Source: Pseudoalteromonas sp. Z1A8
GTDB lineage: Bacteria > Pseudomonadota > Gammaproteobacteria > Enterobacterales > Alteromonadaceae
Assembly: GCF_011378855.1 (NCBI RefSeq)
Contig: NZ_WTLB01000002.1
Location: forward strand, 62,001 to 126,000
Direction of reading: 5' to 3'
DNA: 64,000 nt
Positions within the stretch are counted from its first letter, which is position 1, and each line of letters opens with the position of its first letter. Below the pieces are notes generated by a model. The model did no database searches. It was given only the letters and a program-made list of their open reading frames with translations, and was not told where the DNA came from. Below are positions 37,851 through 47,732 of this stretch, piece after piece. The position numbers were made by a program, and so were the translations under genes.

Positions 37851-40642
37851 TAAATATTTACCTCTTTTTTCTGGGTATCTGCTGTCATATTACCTAAGCT
37901 TGCTAAAATCATTAACGTAGCACCTACCACGGTTAGGTAAACACCTAGGTCAAATACAATGGCACTGGCAAGCTCTGTTTTACCTATAAATGGAATATCA
38001 AAATAATCAAACCATGTGGTTAAAAATGGCTTATCAAAGAACCAACTTCCTACCCCAGTAAATAGTGCGATACCAATACCTGACGCAATAATTTTTCGAT
38101 AGTTAACACCAAAACGTTCGCTGATCCACGCCGAACCATGTGCCATATATTGTAAAATAAAGGCAATAGACGTCACCAAGCCTGCTATAAAGCCACCGCC
38201 CGGAAGGTTGTGCCCACGTAAGAAAATATAAGCCGATACCAACAATGCAAGTGGTAATAAGCTGTGTGAAATACTGGCTAACAAAATAGGATGGCGCTCT
38301 CGTGCCCAAGGTCTGCCCTCTCCATCACTGGCTGGCATAAATAGTGGGATTCTCGAAAGTACTTTAAATATACCCAGTGCAGCAATACCTAAAACGGTAA
38401 TTTCTCCAAGCGTATCAAAGCCCCTAAAATCAACCAAAATAACGTTTACCACATTGGTACCACCACCGCCTGTTTTAGCGTTAGCAATAAAGAAGTCAGA
38501 AATTGAATCAAGTGGGCGAGTAAGCAATGCATAGCAAATACTTGCAATAACAACACCTAATGTTGAGGCAATGCCTAAGTCGCGCAATACACGTAATGAA
38601 CTTGACTCTTTTGGGGTATGTTGCGGCAAAAAGAATAGCGCCAACATAAGTAAAATAACGGTAGCAACTTCTACTGTTAATTGAGTAAGGGCTAAATCAG
38701 GGGCCGAAAAACGTGTAAACGCCACCGATACCATTAACCCCACTATTGAAATCATTAGCAGTGCAACGACTCGCGAACGATGCCAAATAACGGTAGCTAT
38801 TGCACCTATTATTAATAAACCTGCGCCAATTGCATTATGAACATCTACCGGTGTGCGCGGCATAGTACCTGCCAGTTCTCGCATTTCAAATAATGGCCAA
38901 CCTGCACACAGTAATACAACGCCTAACATAATAACTAAGTAACGTTGTAGAGAGCCATTTTCAATGTGACTGATTCTTGATTGGCACCACGCGACCATCG
39001 ATAAAACAGCGCGCTCAAAGGTTTTTTTAGCATTGAGTGGCGGTAACGAAGCTTGGAACTGAAATAAATATCGACGATTAATATAAATAAACAAACCACC
39101 TGCCACAGCCATGGCACTCATCAGTAGCGGTAAGTTAAAGCCATGCCATAAAGCCACTACATAATCGGGCATTGCTTTGCCTAATACAGCTGAAGATGCT
39201 GAAGATAAAATACCGCCGACGATAAAGTGCGGGAACATACCCACAAGCAAACAAATTACAACAAGGATTTCTATCGGTACACGCATGTAACGCGGAGGTT
39301 CATGAGGAGTACGCGGTAAATCAATTGGGTCGCCATTAAAAAACACATCATGGATAAAGCGCGCAGAATACGCGACCGAAAATGCACCCGCAATCGTAGC
39401 CAATACCGGTATTAACCATGACATAGAGCCTAGTACTTGTTGGTGCAGTGTTTCTGCAAAAAACATTTCTTTAGATAAAAAGCCGTTAAGTAAAGGCACG
39501 CCTGCCATTGATGCAGCCGCGACCATTGCAAGTGTGGCCGTATAAGGTAAGAATCGCCACATGCCGTTAAGTTTGCGCATGTCTCGGGTGCCTGTTTCAT
39601 GGTCAATAATACCCACAGCCATAAATAGCGACGCTTTAAAGGTTGCATGGTTAATTATATGAAAAATAGCGGCAACAGTCGCAAGCTCAGTATCAAGCCC
39701 TAATAATAGCGTTATTAAACCTAAGTGACTTATTGTTGAATAGGCTAGCAGCCCTTTTAAATCATGTTTAAATAAGGCTATATAAGCACCAAACAACAAT
39801 GTAGCTAACCCTGTTAATCCTACAAGAATAAACCACGTATCGGTGCCTGCCAATGCAGGATAAAAACGCGCTAATAAAAATATACCGGCTTTCACCATGG
39901 TTGCAGAATGTAAATACGCACTCACTGGCGTAGGTGCTGCCATTGCATGTGGTAGCCAAAAGTGGAATGGGAATTGTGCCGACTTTGTAAACGCACCGAG
40001 TAATACAAGTACCAAGGCAAGTTCGTATAAATCGTGAGATTGAATTATTGCTTTGCTTACTAAAATTACATCTAAGTCGTAACTACCAACAATATCACCT
40101 AGGAGCATCAAGCCTGCAAGTAATGCTAAGCCGCCTGCCCCGGTAACCGCCAGAGCCATACGCGCGCCCTTGCGTGCTTCTGACTTATGCCACCAAAAAC
40201 TAATTAATAAAAATGAGCTGATGCTAGTTAATTCCCAAAACAACCAAAGTTGAATAACGTTGTTAGACATAACAATGCCGAGCATTGCGGTCATAAACAA
40301 CATTAAATAACTATATAACTTAGCCATTGAGTCGTTAGCACTGAGGTAGTAACGCGTGTAGAGGATGACAAGCAAGCCTATGCCTAAAATCATAAACATA
40401 AACAATAAACTGAGGCCATCTAAGCGCAAGGATAAATCGAGCCCTAATGACGGGATCCATGATAATGAGTAACGAATGGTTTCGCCCGCTAAAACTGCAG
40501 GTGCATGGTATAAAGTAATACCCAAAGCAATCAAAGGAGCAACAGCCGTTAGGCCTGCGCTTTGATTACGAGATAACTTACCGGTGCATGCAGAAATAAC
40601 ACTGCCAATTAAGGATAACAGGGGTATCCAGAGCAAAGTCAT
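37850..40642 (-). CDS. mrpA: Fused MrpA-MrpB antiporter subunit
   Basis: A 930-aa subunit, longer than the roughly 800-aa MrpA of seven-gene operons. The N-terminal two thirds are NuoL-like: [20 protein letters not shown] with the conserved Glu, and [35 protein letters not shown]. The C-terminal part, from about residue 790 ([31 protein letters not shown]), corresponds to MrpB. There is no separate mrpB, so this is the six-gene group 2 Mrp layout with A and B fused. First gene of the operon. Confidence 0.94.
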   Translation of the reverse strand: MTLLWIPLLSLIGSVISACTGKLSRNQSAGLTAVAPLIALGITLYHAPAVLAGETIRYSLSWIPSLGLDLSLRLDGLSLLFMFMILGIGLLVILYTRYYLSANDSMAKLYSYLMLFMTAMLGIVMSNNVIQLWLFWELTSISSFLLISFWWHKSEARKGARMALAVTGAGGLALLAGLMLLGDIVGSYDLDVILVSKAIIQSHDLYELALVLVLLGAFTKSAQFPFHFWLPHAMAAPTPVSAYLHSATMVKAGIFLLARFYPALAGTDTWFILVGLTGLATLLFGAYIALFKHDLKGLLAYSTISHLGLITLLLGLDTELATVAAIFHIINHATFKASLFMAVGIIDHETGTRDMRKLNGMWRFLPYTATLAMVAAASMAGVPLLNGFLSKEMFFAETLHQQVLGSMSWLIPVLATIAGAFSVAYSARFIHDVFFNGDPIDLPRTPHEPPRYMRVPIEILVVICLLVGMFPHFIVGGILSSASSAVLGKAMPDYVVALWHGFNLPLLMSAMAVAGGLFIYINRRYLFQFQASLPPLNAKKTFERAVLSMVAWCQSRISHIENGSLQRYLVIMLGVVLLCAGWPLFEMRELAGTMPRTPVDVHNAIGAGLLIIGAIATVIWHRSRVVALLMISIVGLMVSVAFTRFSAPDLALTQLTVEVATVILLMLALFFLPQHTPKESSSLRVLRDLGIASTLGVVIASICYALLTRPLDSISDFFIANAKTGGGGTNVVNVILVDFRGFDTLGEITVLGIAALGIFKVLSRIPLFMPASDGEGRPWARERHPILLASISHSLLPLALLVSAYIFLRGHNLPGGGFIAGLVTSIAFILQYMAHGSAWISERFGVNYRKIIASGIGIALFTGVGSWFFDKPFLTTWFDYFDIPFIGKTELASAIVFDLGVYLTVVGATLMILASLGNMTADTQKKEVNI

Positions 40643-40859
40643 AGTGTAGGGCCTTTTATAATTATAAGTTTATCAGGGCATCCCTATTTTGGTAACTAGG
40701 GGATGCTTTTACTGCCTGTTTTTAAACGACATTAATGACTATAGTTATACTGAAAAACACTGATTTTGTCTATAAAAAGCGACTCCACATGGCTGATTTT
40801 CATACAACTTCAAACATTTTATTTAGCTCATAAGAACAATTAATTAATACTGATAACAC

Positions 40860-42038
40860 TTAATTTAGTGTAGCCTTATTTGCAAATATAAGCGCGCTGG
40901 GATGGCGATAAGGATTACCATTGGTCATATCTAAATGCTTCAACCAAAGCTTCCTATACTGCACCGAGAGCCCTAGCTGCTGATACTGCATAATAGACCA
41001 CTTTTCACTAGGCTTATAAGCAATACCACCTAGCTGACAACTCTTTGCTCTATACCAACCGGCTGGCGGCGATTCACCATGGGAAACAAATAAGTTAGGT
41101 GCAACAAAACCACTTTGTGTGCACAGCCATGCTTGTTTAGTTTTAGGTAATGCATATTCATCTTCAAAACCGTTAAAGTGCATTAGTTCATGCAAAAATA
41201 CACTGTAATTTGCTTTTGAGTTTATTAACATTGTTCCCTTAGTAACATTAGCCGTTCCGTCTTTAGGCATCATCACTATAAAATCAAAATTGTTAGGAAG
41301 CTGGTTTTTAAGTTTAGATAATTGCCAGTCACACTTTGCTACCTGATTAACATTACTTTTGCACTCAAGCATACCTGCAACGTAAACTGGTTTTGAAAAG
41401 CAAAAAATATTTTCGCGAGGCTCTGGTTGTTTATTATAAGCATTAATAAACTCAGTAAGTTTATATAAGCCACTACGGTGGTCGCTCATAGTCAACACGT
41501 TAAACATACATTGCGCATTAGGCTTACTTATATTTTTTAAAGATGAAAAACCAAGATCATTAATAAACGCGGTAGATATTTTACTCTGAGGTGCTTTTAA
41601 TTGAAGTTTCAGATGGTTTAGCACATCCCCTGCTGGTAATTTATTTTTACTAGCGAGTAGTTTTAGATCGCTCCAACGTGATTGTTCAAACAACTTTGCT
41701 GCTAATATTTTACGCTCTGAAATTGTTAACTCATTTATACCAGAGAGCCAAAATTGTTTTGCAGTATCACTCTGATCTTTTTTAATAAGCCTAAGAGAAT
41801 ACATATATTGTGCTGAAGAGATTTGATTGCGAGCGAGTACAGCTAAAGAGGTATTTGGTAACTGCTCTAAATGAGCTGAGAAATAGACGGGTGAATTCCA
41901 GTAACTTTGTAGCACATTGGCTTTTGCATTTAAAACATGCCAAAAGCCAATAGCGCCAAGATGATTACTCGAGCCTGTAATTAACAAACAACAAAGTAAT
42001 ACACCTACTAATTTAAAACGCTTAACTTGCGTCAACAC
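40860..42038 (-). CDS. Putative secreted zinc metalloprotease (HExxH, M64-like motif)
   Basis: A 392-aa protein with an N-terminal hydrophobic segment (about residues 8-21) and an otherwise soluble body. Around residue 285 it has FLHELMHFNGFEDEYALP: a HExxH zinc motif followed by GFEDEY. This pattern resembles M64-type IgA peptidases (HExxHxxxGLxDEY) but is not identical. At least seven cysteines suggest disulfides. It begins with GTG overlapping nlpI by 17 bases, so it is probably translated from the nlpI mRNA. Start choice is uncertain because the ribosome site is poorly spaced. Function is inferred from the motif only. Confidence 0.68.
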   Translation of the reverse strand: MLTQVKRFKLVGVLLCCLLITGSSNHLGAIGFWHVLNAKANVLQSYWNSPVYFSAHLEQLPNTSLAVLARNQISSAQYMYSLRLIKKDQSDTAKQFWLSGINELTISERKILAAKLFEQSRWSDLKLLASKNKLPAGDVLNHLKLQLKAPQSKISTAFINDLGFSSLKNISKPNAQCMFNVLTMSDHRSGLYKLTEFINAYNKQPEPRENIFCFSKPVYVAGMLECKSNVNQVAKCDWQLSKLKNQLPNNFDFIVMMPKDGTANVTKGTMLINSKANYSVFLHELMHFNGFEDEYALPKTKQAWLCTQSGFVAPNLFVSHGESPPAGWYRAKSCQLGGIAYKPSEKWSIMQYQQLGLSVQYRKLWLKHLDMTNGNPYRHPSALIFANKATLN

Positions 42039-42900
42039 CTTCCATCAACTCAAGCTCTAAACGCGCATATTTGTATTCAATAAACTCGTGCACGTTAGTC
42101 GCAAGCGCAAGCCTAAAATAATCGGATGCTAAATACAGTTCACCCGCTGCTTGATGCATTTTAGCTAGGTAAAAATAAGCTTCACATAAACGCTGCGCAT
42201 ACTCTTGCTCAGTCCTAACACCATCACTAATGCCTGATAAAAACGCATGCTCAGTCATATCGCCCGTATAAAGAGAGATTAACTGATATGCCCATTGCGA
42301 TTCATCAAGTGCCGTTGCATTCGTTTTAAGTGACTCAATTGCTGCTACTTTATCTTCTTGTGCACTTGCTAAATAAACCCATAACACACGGTATGGATCA
42401 TTTGGAGAGCGCGCTAAAAATTCATCAAAGTCGTTTTTAGCAAGGCTTGGTCTATCACCGTAATAAAGGGCTATACCTCTATTTAAATAAGCATATTCAT
42501 GCTCTTCATCAAGCTCAAGAGCTGAATCAAAAAACTCATAGGCTTTTTCGAACTGCTGCATTAGCGTGTGTTGAATACCTAAAAAATTATACACTTCGGC
42601 TAAATCAGGTTTGAGTTTTACTGCACGATTAAAATCAATACGCGAAAGAGTAGTCATACCTAGGCTATCAAAAAGTACACCTCGGTCGTAATAAAGCTTA
42701 GCTTGTTGTTCTTCGCTCAAGTCGGCTCTGTTTAATAATTCAGAGTAACGAGCAATAGCAATTTCACTTCTAAAGTCAGAAGCTAACGGTGCTGTAAAAG
42801 GCACATTAACAATCGGGGTTGGTTCTGATTCTGTTGTAGTTTGACAAGCGCTTAAAGACAAAATAGCAAAAGATGCCAAAGCTAAATGTTTGAGTATCAT
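42022..42900 (-). CDS. nlpI: NlpI-like TPR lipoprotein
   Basis: A 292-aa lipoprotein with a lipobox LSLSAC and several tetratricopeptide repeats between about residues 60 and 200 (LYYDRGVLFDSLGMTTLSRIDFNRAVKLKPDLAEVYNFLG and neighbours). E. coli NlpI, encoded next to pnp, is an outer-membrane adaptor for peptidoglycan hydrolases and Prc. I use the ATG at 42900, which follows an AAGGA ribosome site; an upstream TTG would include that site inside the coding region. It lies after pnp and its terminator. Confidence 0.92.
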   Translation of the reverse strand: MILKHLALASFAILSLSACQTTTESEPTPIVNVPFTAPLASDFRSEIAIARYSELLNRADLSEEQQAKLYYDRGVLFDSLGMTTLSRIDFNRAVKLKPDLAEVYNFLGIQHTLMQQFEKAYEFFDSALELDEEHEYAYLNRGIALYYGDRPSLAKNDFDEFLARSPNDPYRVLWVYLASAQEDKVAAIESLKTNATALDESQWAYQLISLYTGDMTEHAFLSGISDGVRTEQEYAQRLCEAYFYLAKMHQAAGELYLASDYFRLALATNVHEFIEYKYARLELELMEGVDAS

Positions 42901-42975
42901 TAAAATCCTTAATACCAAGATATATCGCGATTAATATAAGACAGACCTTGTCTAATAAGGTTTCATTAAAGCATA

Positions 42976-43002
42976 AAAAAAGGGGCTAAACAGCCCCTTT
43001 TT
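42976..43002 (-). terminator. pnp terminator
   Basis: AAAAAGGGGCT/AGCCCCTTTTTT hairpin with short loop, about 40 bases past the pnp stop. It leaves nlpI with a need for its own promoter or read-through. Confidence 0.88.
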
Positions 43003-43041
43003 TACTATCTAGCTAATATAACTAGATTAATAAGTTAGCAA

Positions 43042-45168
43042 TTACGCGTCAGTTGGCGCGTCAGCTGCAGGTGCTGCTGATTCCATTGCTTCTTTAATAC
43101 TTAGACGTACACGGCCTTGGCGATCTACTTCTAGTACTTTAACTTTAACTTCTTGACCTTCAGAAAGGTGATCAGCAACGTTGTTAACGCGCTCTGTACT
43201 AATTTGAGAAATATGTACTAGACCATCTTTACCAGGAAGAATGTTTACAAACGCACCAAAATCTACGATACGTACAACTTTACCTTCGTAGATAGTACCT
43301 ACTTCAAGTTCAGCTGTTAATTGCTCAATACGGCTAATTGCATTAGCTGCACTTTCGCCATCTGTAGCGGCAATTTTAATTGTACCGTCATCACCGATTT
43401 CAATCGTTGTACCTGTTTCTTCAGTAAGTTGACGAATAGTTGCGCCACCTTTACCGATAACTTCAGCGATTTTCTTCTGTGGGATCTTCATTGTGTAGAT
43501 ACGAGGAGCAAACATTGATAGCTCTTCAGAAGGAGCAGAAATCGCTTCGTCCATCACTTCTAAGATATGTAAACGTGCAGCTTTTGCTTGTTTAAGCGCA
43601 ATTTGCATGATTTCTTGAGTGATACCTTCGATTTTGATATCCATTTGAAGTGCTGTAATACCAGCAGCCGTACCAGCAACTTTAAAGTCCATGTCACCTA
43701 AGTGATCTTCATCACCTAAGATGTCAGAAAGAACAACGAATTTATCGTCTTCTTTAACTAGACCCATTGCGATACCCGCAACAGACGCTTTAATTGGAAC
43801 ACCAGCATTCATAAGTGCAAGTGAAGTACCACACACAGAAGCCATTGAAGATGAACCGTTTGATTCAGTAATTTCAGATACTACACGGATTGAATATGGG
43901 AATTCAGTCAGTGTTGGCATTACAGCAGCAATACCACGCTTAGCAAGGTTACCATGGCCGATTTCACGACGCTTAGGAGAACCAACAAAACCAGTTTCAC
44001 CTACACAGAATGGAGGGAAGTTGTAGTTAAGCATAAAGTGGTTTTTATGAGTACCAGTTAAATCGTCGATTAACTGTGAATCACGTTCTGTACCAAGTGT
44101 AGCTGTTACTAACGCTTGAGTTTCGCCACGAGTAAAGATAGCAGAACCGTGAGTACGCGGTAATACGCCAGTCATTACGTCTAGTGCACGAATCATATCT
44201 GGTTCACGACCATCGATACGTTTTTCGCCAGAAGCGATACGGCCACGAACGATTTTCTTCTCAAGTGAACCGAAGATTTTACCAATTTCTTGCTTATCTA
44301 AAGACTCGCCTTCAGCAAGTTCAGCTGTTAATACTGTAACAACTTCATCTTTAGCTACGCCAAGTGCTTCTTTACGCGCTACTTTATCAGTAATTAAGTA
44401 AGCTGCGCCTACTTTATCAGCGGCAATTGCTGCTACTTTATCTTCAAGTGCAACGTTTTTAGCTGGTGCAGTCCAATCCCAAGTAGGCTTGCCTGCTTCT
44501 GCTTTAAATTCCTCAATTGCAGTGATGATCGCTTGAGATTGCTCATGACCATATACAACAGCGCCAAGCATTACGTCTTCTGCAAGTACGTTAGCTTCTG
44601 ATTCAACCATAAGTACAGCTTTATCTGTACCTGCTACCACTAAATCAAGTTGGCTTTCTTCAAGCTCTTTTAATGTAGGGTTAAGTACGTATTCGCCGTT
44701 GATGTAACCAACGCGAGATGCACCAATTGGACCACTGAACGGGATACCAGAGATAGCAAGTGCTGCTGAAGTACCGATCATCGCAACCATATCAGGTTGG
44801 ATTTCAGGGTTAACAGAAACAACAGTAGCAATAACTTGTACTTCGTTTACAAAACCGCTTGGGAAAAGTGGACGAATTGGACGGTCAATAAGACGTGCAA
44901 TAAGTGTTTCGCCATCGTTAGGACGACCTTCACGCTTTAAGAAACCACCTGGGATACGACCAGCAGCGTACATACGCTCTTGGTAGTTAACTGTTAGTGG
45001 GAAAAAGTCTTGGCCAGGTTGTGCTTCACGCTTACCAACAACAGTTACTAAAACTGAAGTGTCGCCAATGCTTGCAAGTACAGCGCCGTCAGCTTGACGA
45101 GCGATTGCACCAGTTTCTAGAGTCACTGTATGTTGACCTAGTTTGAATTCTTTAATAATTGCTTGCAC
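43042..45168 (-). CDS. pnp: Polynucleotide phosphorylase
   Basis: A 708-aa 3'-5' phosphorolytic exoribonuclease and degradosome component, the same length as E. coli PNPase (711). Two RNase PH-like domains are present (first near [22 protein letters not shown], second with [22 protein letters not shown] and [15 protein letters not shown]). A KH domain ([17 protein letters not shown]) and an S1 domain ([28 protein letters not shown]) close the protein. It follows rpsO in the usual order, separated by 553 bases with an rpsO terminator and a structured leader. Confidence 0.98.
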   Translation of the reverse strand: MQAIIKEFKLGQHTVTLETGAIARQADGAVLASIGDTSVLVTVVGKREAQPGQDFFPLTVNYQERMYAAGRIPGGFLKREGRPNDGETLIARLIDRPIRPLFPSGFVNEVQVIATVVSVNPEIQPDMVAMIGTSAALAISGIPFSGPIGASRVGYINGEYVLNPTLKELEESQLDLVVAGTDKAVLMVESEANVLAEDVMLGAVVYGHEQSQAIITAIEEFKAEAGKPTWDWTAPAKNVALEDKVAAIAADKVGAAYLITDKVARKEALGVAKDEVVTVLTAELAEGESLDKQEIGKIFGSLEKKIVRGRIASGEKRIDGREPDMIRALDVMTGVLPRTHGSAIFTRGETQALVTATLGTERDSQLIDDLTGTHKNHFMLNYNFPPFCVGETGFVGSPKRREIGHGNLAKRGIAAVMPTLTEFPYSIRVVSEITESNGSSSMASVCGTSLALMNAGVPIKASVAGIAMGLVKEDDKFVVLSDILGDEDHLGDMDFKVAGTAAGITALQMDIKIEGITQEIMQIALKQAKAARLHILEVMDEAISAPSEELSMFAPRIYTMKIPQKKIAEVIGKGGATIRQLTEETGTTIEIGDDGTIKIAATDGESAANAISRIEQLTAELEVGTIYEGKVVRIVDFGAFVNILPGKDGLVHISQISTERVNNVADHLSEGQEVKVKVLEVDRQGRVRLSIKEAMESAAPAADAPTDA

Positions 45169-45213
45169 TTAAAATATTCCTTAAATGTATTCTAATAAGT
45201 TGTCATCAAAGTA

Positions 45214-45268
45214 CCAATTACAGTACATAATTGTATTCAGTTGGAAATCAATTAAGTACTACAATTGG
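45214..45268 (-). promoter_or_regulatory. Stem-loop in the pnp 5' leader (RNase III-type control element)
   Basis: Two 20-base arms (CCAATTGTAGTACTTAATTG and CAATTATGTACTGTAATTGG) pair with two wobbles and one mismatch around a 15-base loop, 45 bases upstream of the pnp ATG. In E. coli a comparable pnp leader stem is cut by RNase III to allow autoregulation by PNPase. Confidence 0.7.
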
Positions 45269-45346
45269 CAATGATGTGAATAAGCATAGATAAACCTTTT
45301 TACCTACGCGCATAGTATATACCAAAGCTACTTCAAAATGCGAGTC

Positions 45347-45420
45347 TAGGGTGTGTTGATCTTTATGGATTGAAATTTGTTCAACCTAGCCACTAGATTT
45401 AAGCTGGGCTAATTAGCGGA
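45347..45420. mobile_element. Decayed end of the same MITE family
   Basis: TAGGGTGTGTTGATCTTT followed by an internal block ATTGAAATTTGTTCAACCTAG that matches the inner side of one end of the element at 26294-26557. The opposite end is not found, so this is a truncated or decayed copy. Confidence 0.65.
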
Positions 45421-45680
45421 TAAATACAACAGCTACTGGTAGGCTATGAAATGGGGGTTATACCAATCTGCTTATGTATGGGGTCTATTTAACGTTAAGG
45501 AAATTACGCTAGAACTAGGCAAAAATTTTTGTATCTAGTTGTTCTAAATAAAAAATTTTTAACAACGTTGTAGTGCAATTTAATTCGTTAAATTGATCAA
45601 AGATTTATGCAGGTTGTTATTATATTGCAATTCAATAGGTTTAAGAATTTTCTTAATTTGAAAACACAAATTTTAGGCAC

Positions 45681-45710
45681 AAAAAAAGGAGCTAAAAAGC
45701 TCCTTTTTCT
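45681..45710 (-). terminator. rpsO terminator
   Basis: AAAAAGGAGCT/AGCTCCTTTTT hairpin flanked by A and T runs, about 12 bases past the rpsO stop. In E. coli the rpsO-pnp terminator is partly read through to pnp. Confidence 0.88.
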
Positions 45711-45722
45711 ATAATCTAGTTC

Positions 45723-45992
45723 TTAGCGACGTAGGCCAAGTTCTTTGATTAACGCAGTATAACTAGTGATGTCTTTACCTTTAAGGTAATCAAGTAGTTT
45801 ACGGCGAGTGCTTACTTTACGAAGCAGACCACGACGTGAGTGGAAGTCATGCTTGTGATCAGCAAAGTGACCTTGAAGCTTGTTGATATCATAAGTAAGT
45901 AATGCTACTTGTACTTCTGATGAACCTGTATCGCCTTCTGCACGTGCAAATTTAGCAATGATATCGATTTTTTCTTGATTGCTTAGTGACAT
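45723..45992 (-). CDS. rpsO: 30S ribosomal protein S15
   Basis: An 89-aa ribosomal protein with the same length as E. coli S15, binding 16S rRNA early in 30S assembly. The sequence is typical throughout: [43 protein letters not shown] and the C-terminal [13 protein letters not shown] ribosome site (TTGGAGT) precedes the ATG. It lies between truB and pnp in the conserved order. Confidence 0.98.
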   Translation of the reverse strand: MSLSNQEKIDIIAKFARAEGDTGSSEVQVALLTYDINKLQGHFADHKHDFHSRRGLLRKVSTRRKLLDYLKGKDITSYTALIKELGLRR

Positions 45993-46145
45993 AGTAACTC
46001 CAAAAATTAAATTTAAAAGGTGTCTTAGCCGATCACTAATTCAGCCAAAACGATTAAGCGGGCGTATTCTACCAACTGTGGGAATAACTACAAGTTAATT
46101 ATCCCCATCTACAACTAATAAGCCACTACTAGGCACATTAGTTGC

Positions 46146-47105
46146 TTATTCAGGCTTTACGTAATCGTCTTGCTGACTAGCAAGACCGCGTTTAACCTTT
46201 AAATGACCGTTTGAGTTACGCTCACCAGTACCAATAAACACACCATCTGCTACTACTTTAATAGCCCCATCAGGTAAAGTGATTGGTAATTCTACAGCTT
46301 GCCCGTGACTAAAAATTCCCCCTTGTTCTTTTGTAATTTCAACAACGGGTAAATCAGTTAAAGCAGTATCAATTGGTAGCAATAGCGAGTCTAAATAAGT
46401 TGAAGGCGCGAGCTCTTCTTCTTTCGCTTTAGCAAGCAGCGCTTCAATCTCATCAAGCGAGACCATTTTATCTGCCGGATACTGACCAACAGCGGTTCTG
46501 TGAAGCATAATAACGTGTGCGCCACAGCCTAGGTTTTCGCCTAAATCATCAACGATTGTACGAATGTAGGTCCCTTTAGATACATGGGCTGTCATTTGTA
46601 ATACGTTACTTTGTTCATCAAATTCGTCAAACGATAAACTAAACACGTTTATTTTTCTGCATTTACGAGGTACTTCAATACCTTCGCGCGCGTACTTATA
46701 TAACGGTCTACCTTGGTACTTAAGTGCCGAGTACATTGACGGATATTGATCAGACTCACCAACAAAAGCAGCTATTTCTTTTGTTAGCTGTTCACGCGTT
46801 ACGTTCACATCTTTAGTGCTAACAATTTCGCCATCAGAATCTGATGTTGTTGTACGTTCACCCAGCTGTGCTCGAACGATATAGGTTTTATCTGTATCGA
46901 GTAAAAACTGCGTAAACTTAGTCGCTTCACCAAAACAAATTGGTAGCATACCTGTAGCAAGTGGATCTAAAGCACCTGTATGCCCAGCTTTTTGCGCAAA
47001 ATAAACACTTTTTGTTTGCTGTAATGCTTTATTTGATGAAATGCCTTCAGGTTTGTTTAACAACAAAATACCGTCAACTGCACGGCCTTTACTGCGCTTT
47101 GCCAT
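46146..47105 (-). CDS. truB: tRNA pseudouridine-55 synthase TruB
   Basis: A 319-aa enzyme making pseudouridine 55 in the T-loop of tRNAs, close to E. coli TruB (314). The catalytic Asp is in [26 protein letters not shown], and a second family motif is [13 protein letters not shown]. The C-terminal PUA domain is present (DGVFIGTGE). Its start overlaps the rbfA end by 17 bases. Confidence 0.97.
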   Translation of the reverse strand: MAKRSKGRAVDGILLLNKPEGISSNKALQQTKSVYFAQKAGHTGALDPLATGMLPICFGEATKFTQFLLDTDKTYIVRAQLGERTTTSDSDGEIVSTKDVNVTREQLTKEIAAFVGESDQYPSMYSALKYQGRPLYKYAREGIEVPRKCRKINVFSLSFDEFDEQSNVLQMTAHVSKGTYIRTIVDDLGENLGCGAHVIMLHRTAVGQYPADKMVSLDEIEALLAKAKEEELAPSTYLDSLLLPIDTALTDLPVVEITKEQGGIFSHGQAVELPITLPDGAIKVVADGVFIGTGERNSNGHLKVKRGLASQQDDYVKPE

Positions 47106-47574
47106 CTGTATCAGTGCCTTCTTCGCTATCTGTATCGTCTACGTGCTCAGTACCTTCTTCGCTATCTGAAACATCAGCAGCATCAACACTTTCTACGTCT
47201 TCATCTACATGCTTTGCGTTATCTTCGCGGATAATAGAATCCACTAAGTTAGAAATACGCATACCTTCCATTAATGAGTTATCAACTACAAACTTTAACT
47301 CAGGCATTATACGTGCACGAATACGCTTACCAAGTAACGAGCGAATATAGCCCGTTGCTTCATTAAGTACTTTTGCGCTTTGCTTTGCTGCGTCTTCATC
47401 TTGTGTGTTAAACACCGTGATGAAAATTTTGGCATAAGATAAATCGCGCGATACTTCTACCGCTGACACTGTCACCATACCTAAGCGTGGATCTTTAATT
47501 TCGCGTTGCAAAATTACAGCTATTTCTTTCTGAATTTGCTGTGCAACACGATCAGTGCGAGAAAATTCTCTCAT
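47089..47574 (-). CDS. rbfA: Ribosome-binding factor A with acidic repeat tail
   Basis: A 161-aa 30S maturation factor with the KH-like RbfA domain ([52 protein letters not shown] is the canonical first half). It is longer than E. coli RbfA (133 aa) because of a C-terminal acidic tail of about 35 residues containing the near-duplicate [11 protein letters not shown] and [10 protein letters not shown]. The tail likely adds no enzymatic function. It overlaps truB by 17 bases. Confidence 0.95.
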   Translation of the reverse strand: MREFSRTDRVAQQIQKEIAVILQREIKDPRLGMVTVSAVEVSRDLSYAKIFITVFNTQDEDAAKQSAKVLNEATGYIRSLLGKRIRARIMPELKFVVDNSLMEGMRISNLVDSIIREDNAKHVDEDVESVDAADVSDSEEGTEHVDDTDSEEGTDTDGKAQ

Positions 47575-47640
47575 TATACTTGTCCTAAAATAATAACTTA
47601 TTGAATTTTAATAATAAGTTAACTAAATAATGGATATGCA

Positions 47641-47661
47641 AATGGGGGCTAAGCCCCCATT
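47641..47661 (-). terminator. Hairpin between infB and rbfA
   Basis: Perfect palindromic stem AATGGGGGCT/AGCCCCCATT. Only a weak T stretch follows, so it is more likely an attenuator or RNA-processing site than a full terminator. Confidence 0.45.
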
Positions 47662-47732
47662 AAAAATCTTAGCGTAGAGCGTGTAGAACGTTCGGGCGTT
47701 AACCTTAAGCGTTCAATACACCCTAGTAACAA

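Larger units (their letters stand above)
45169..45722. other. pnp-rpsO intergenic region
   Basis: About 553 bases holding, from right to left on the transcribed strand, the rpsO terminator, an AT-rich stretch, a decayed MITE end, and the pnp leader stem-loop. No ORF is supported. Confidence 0.6.
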
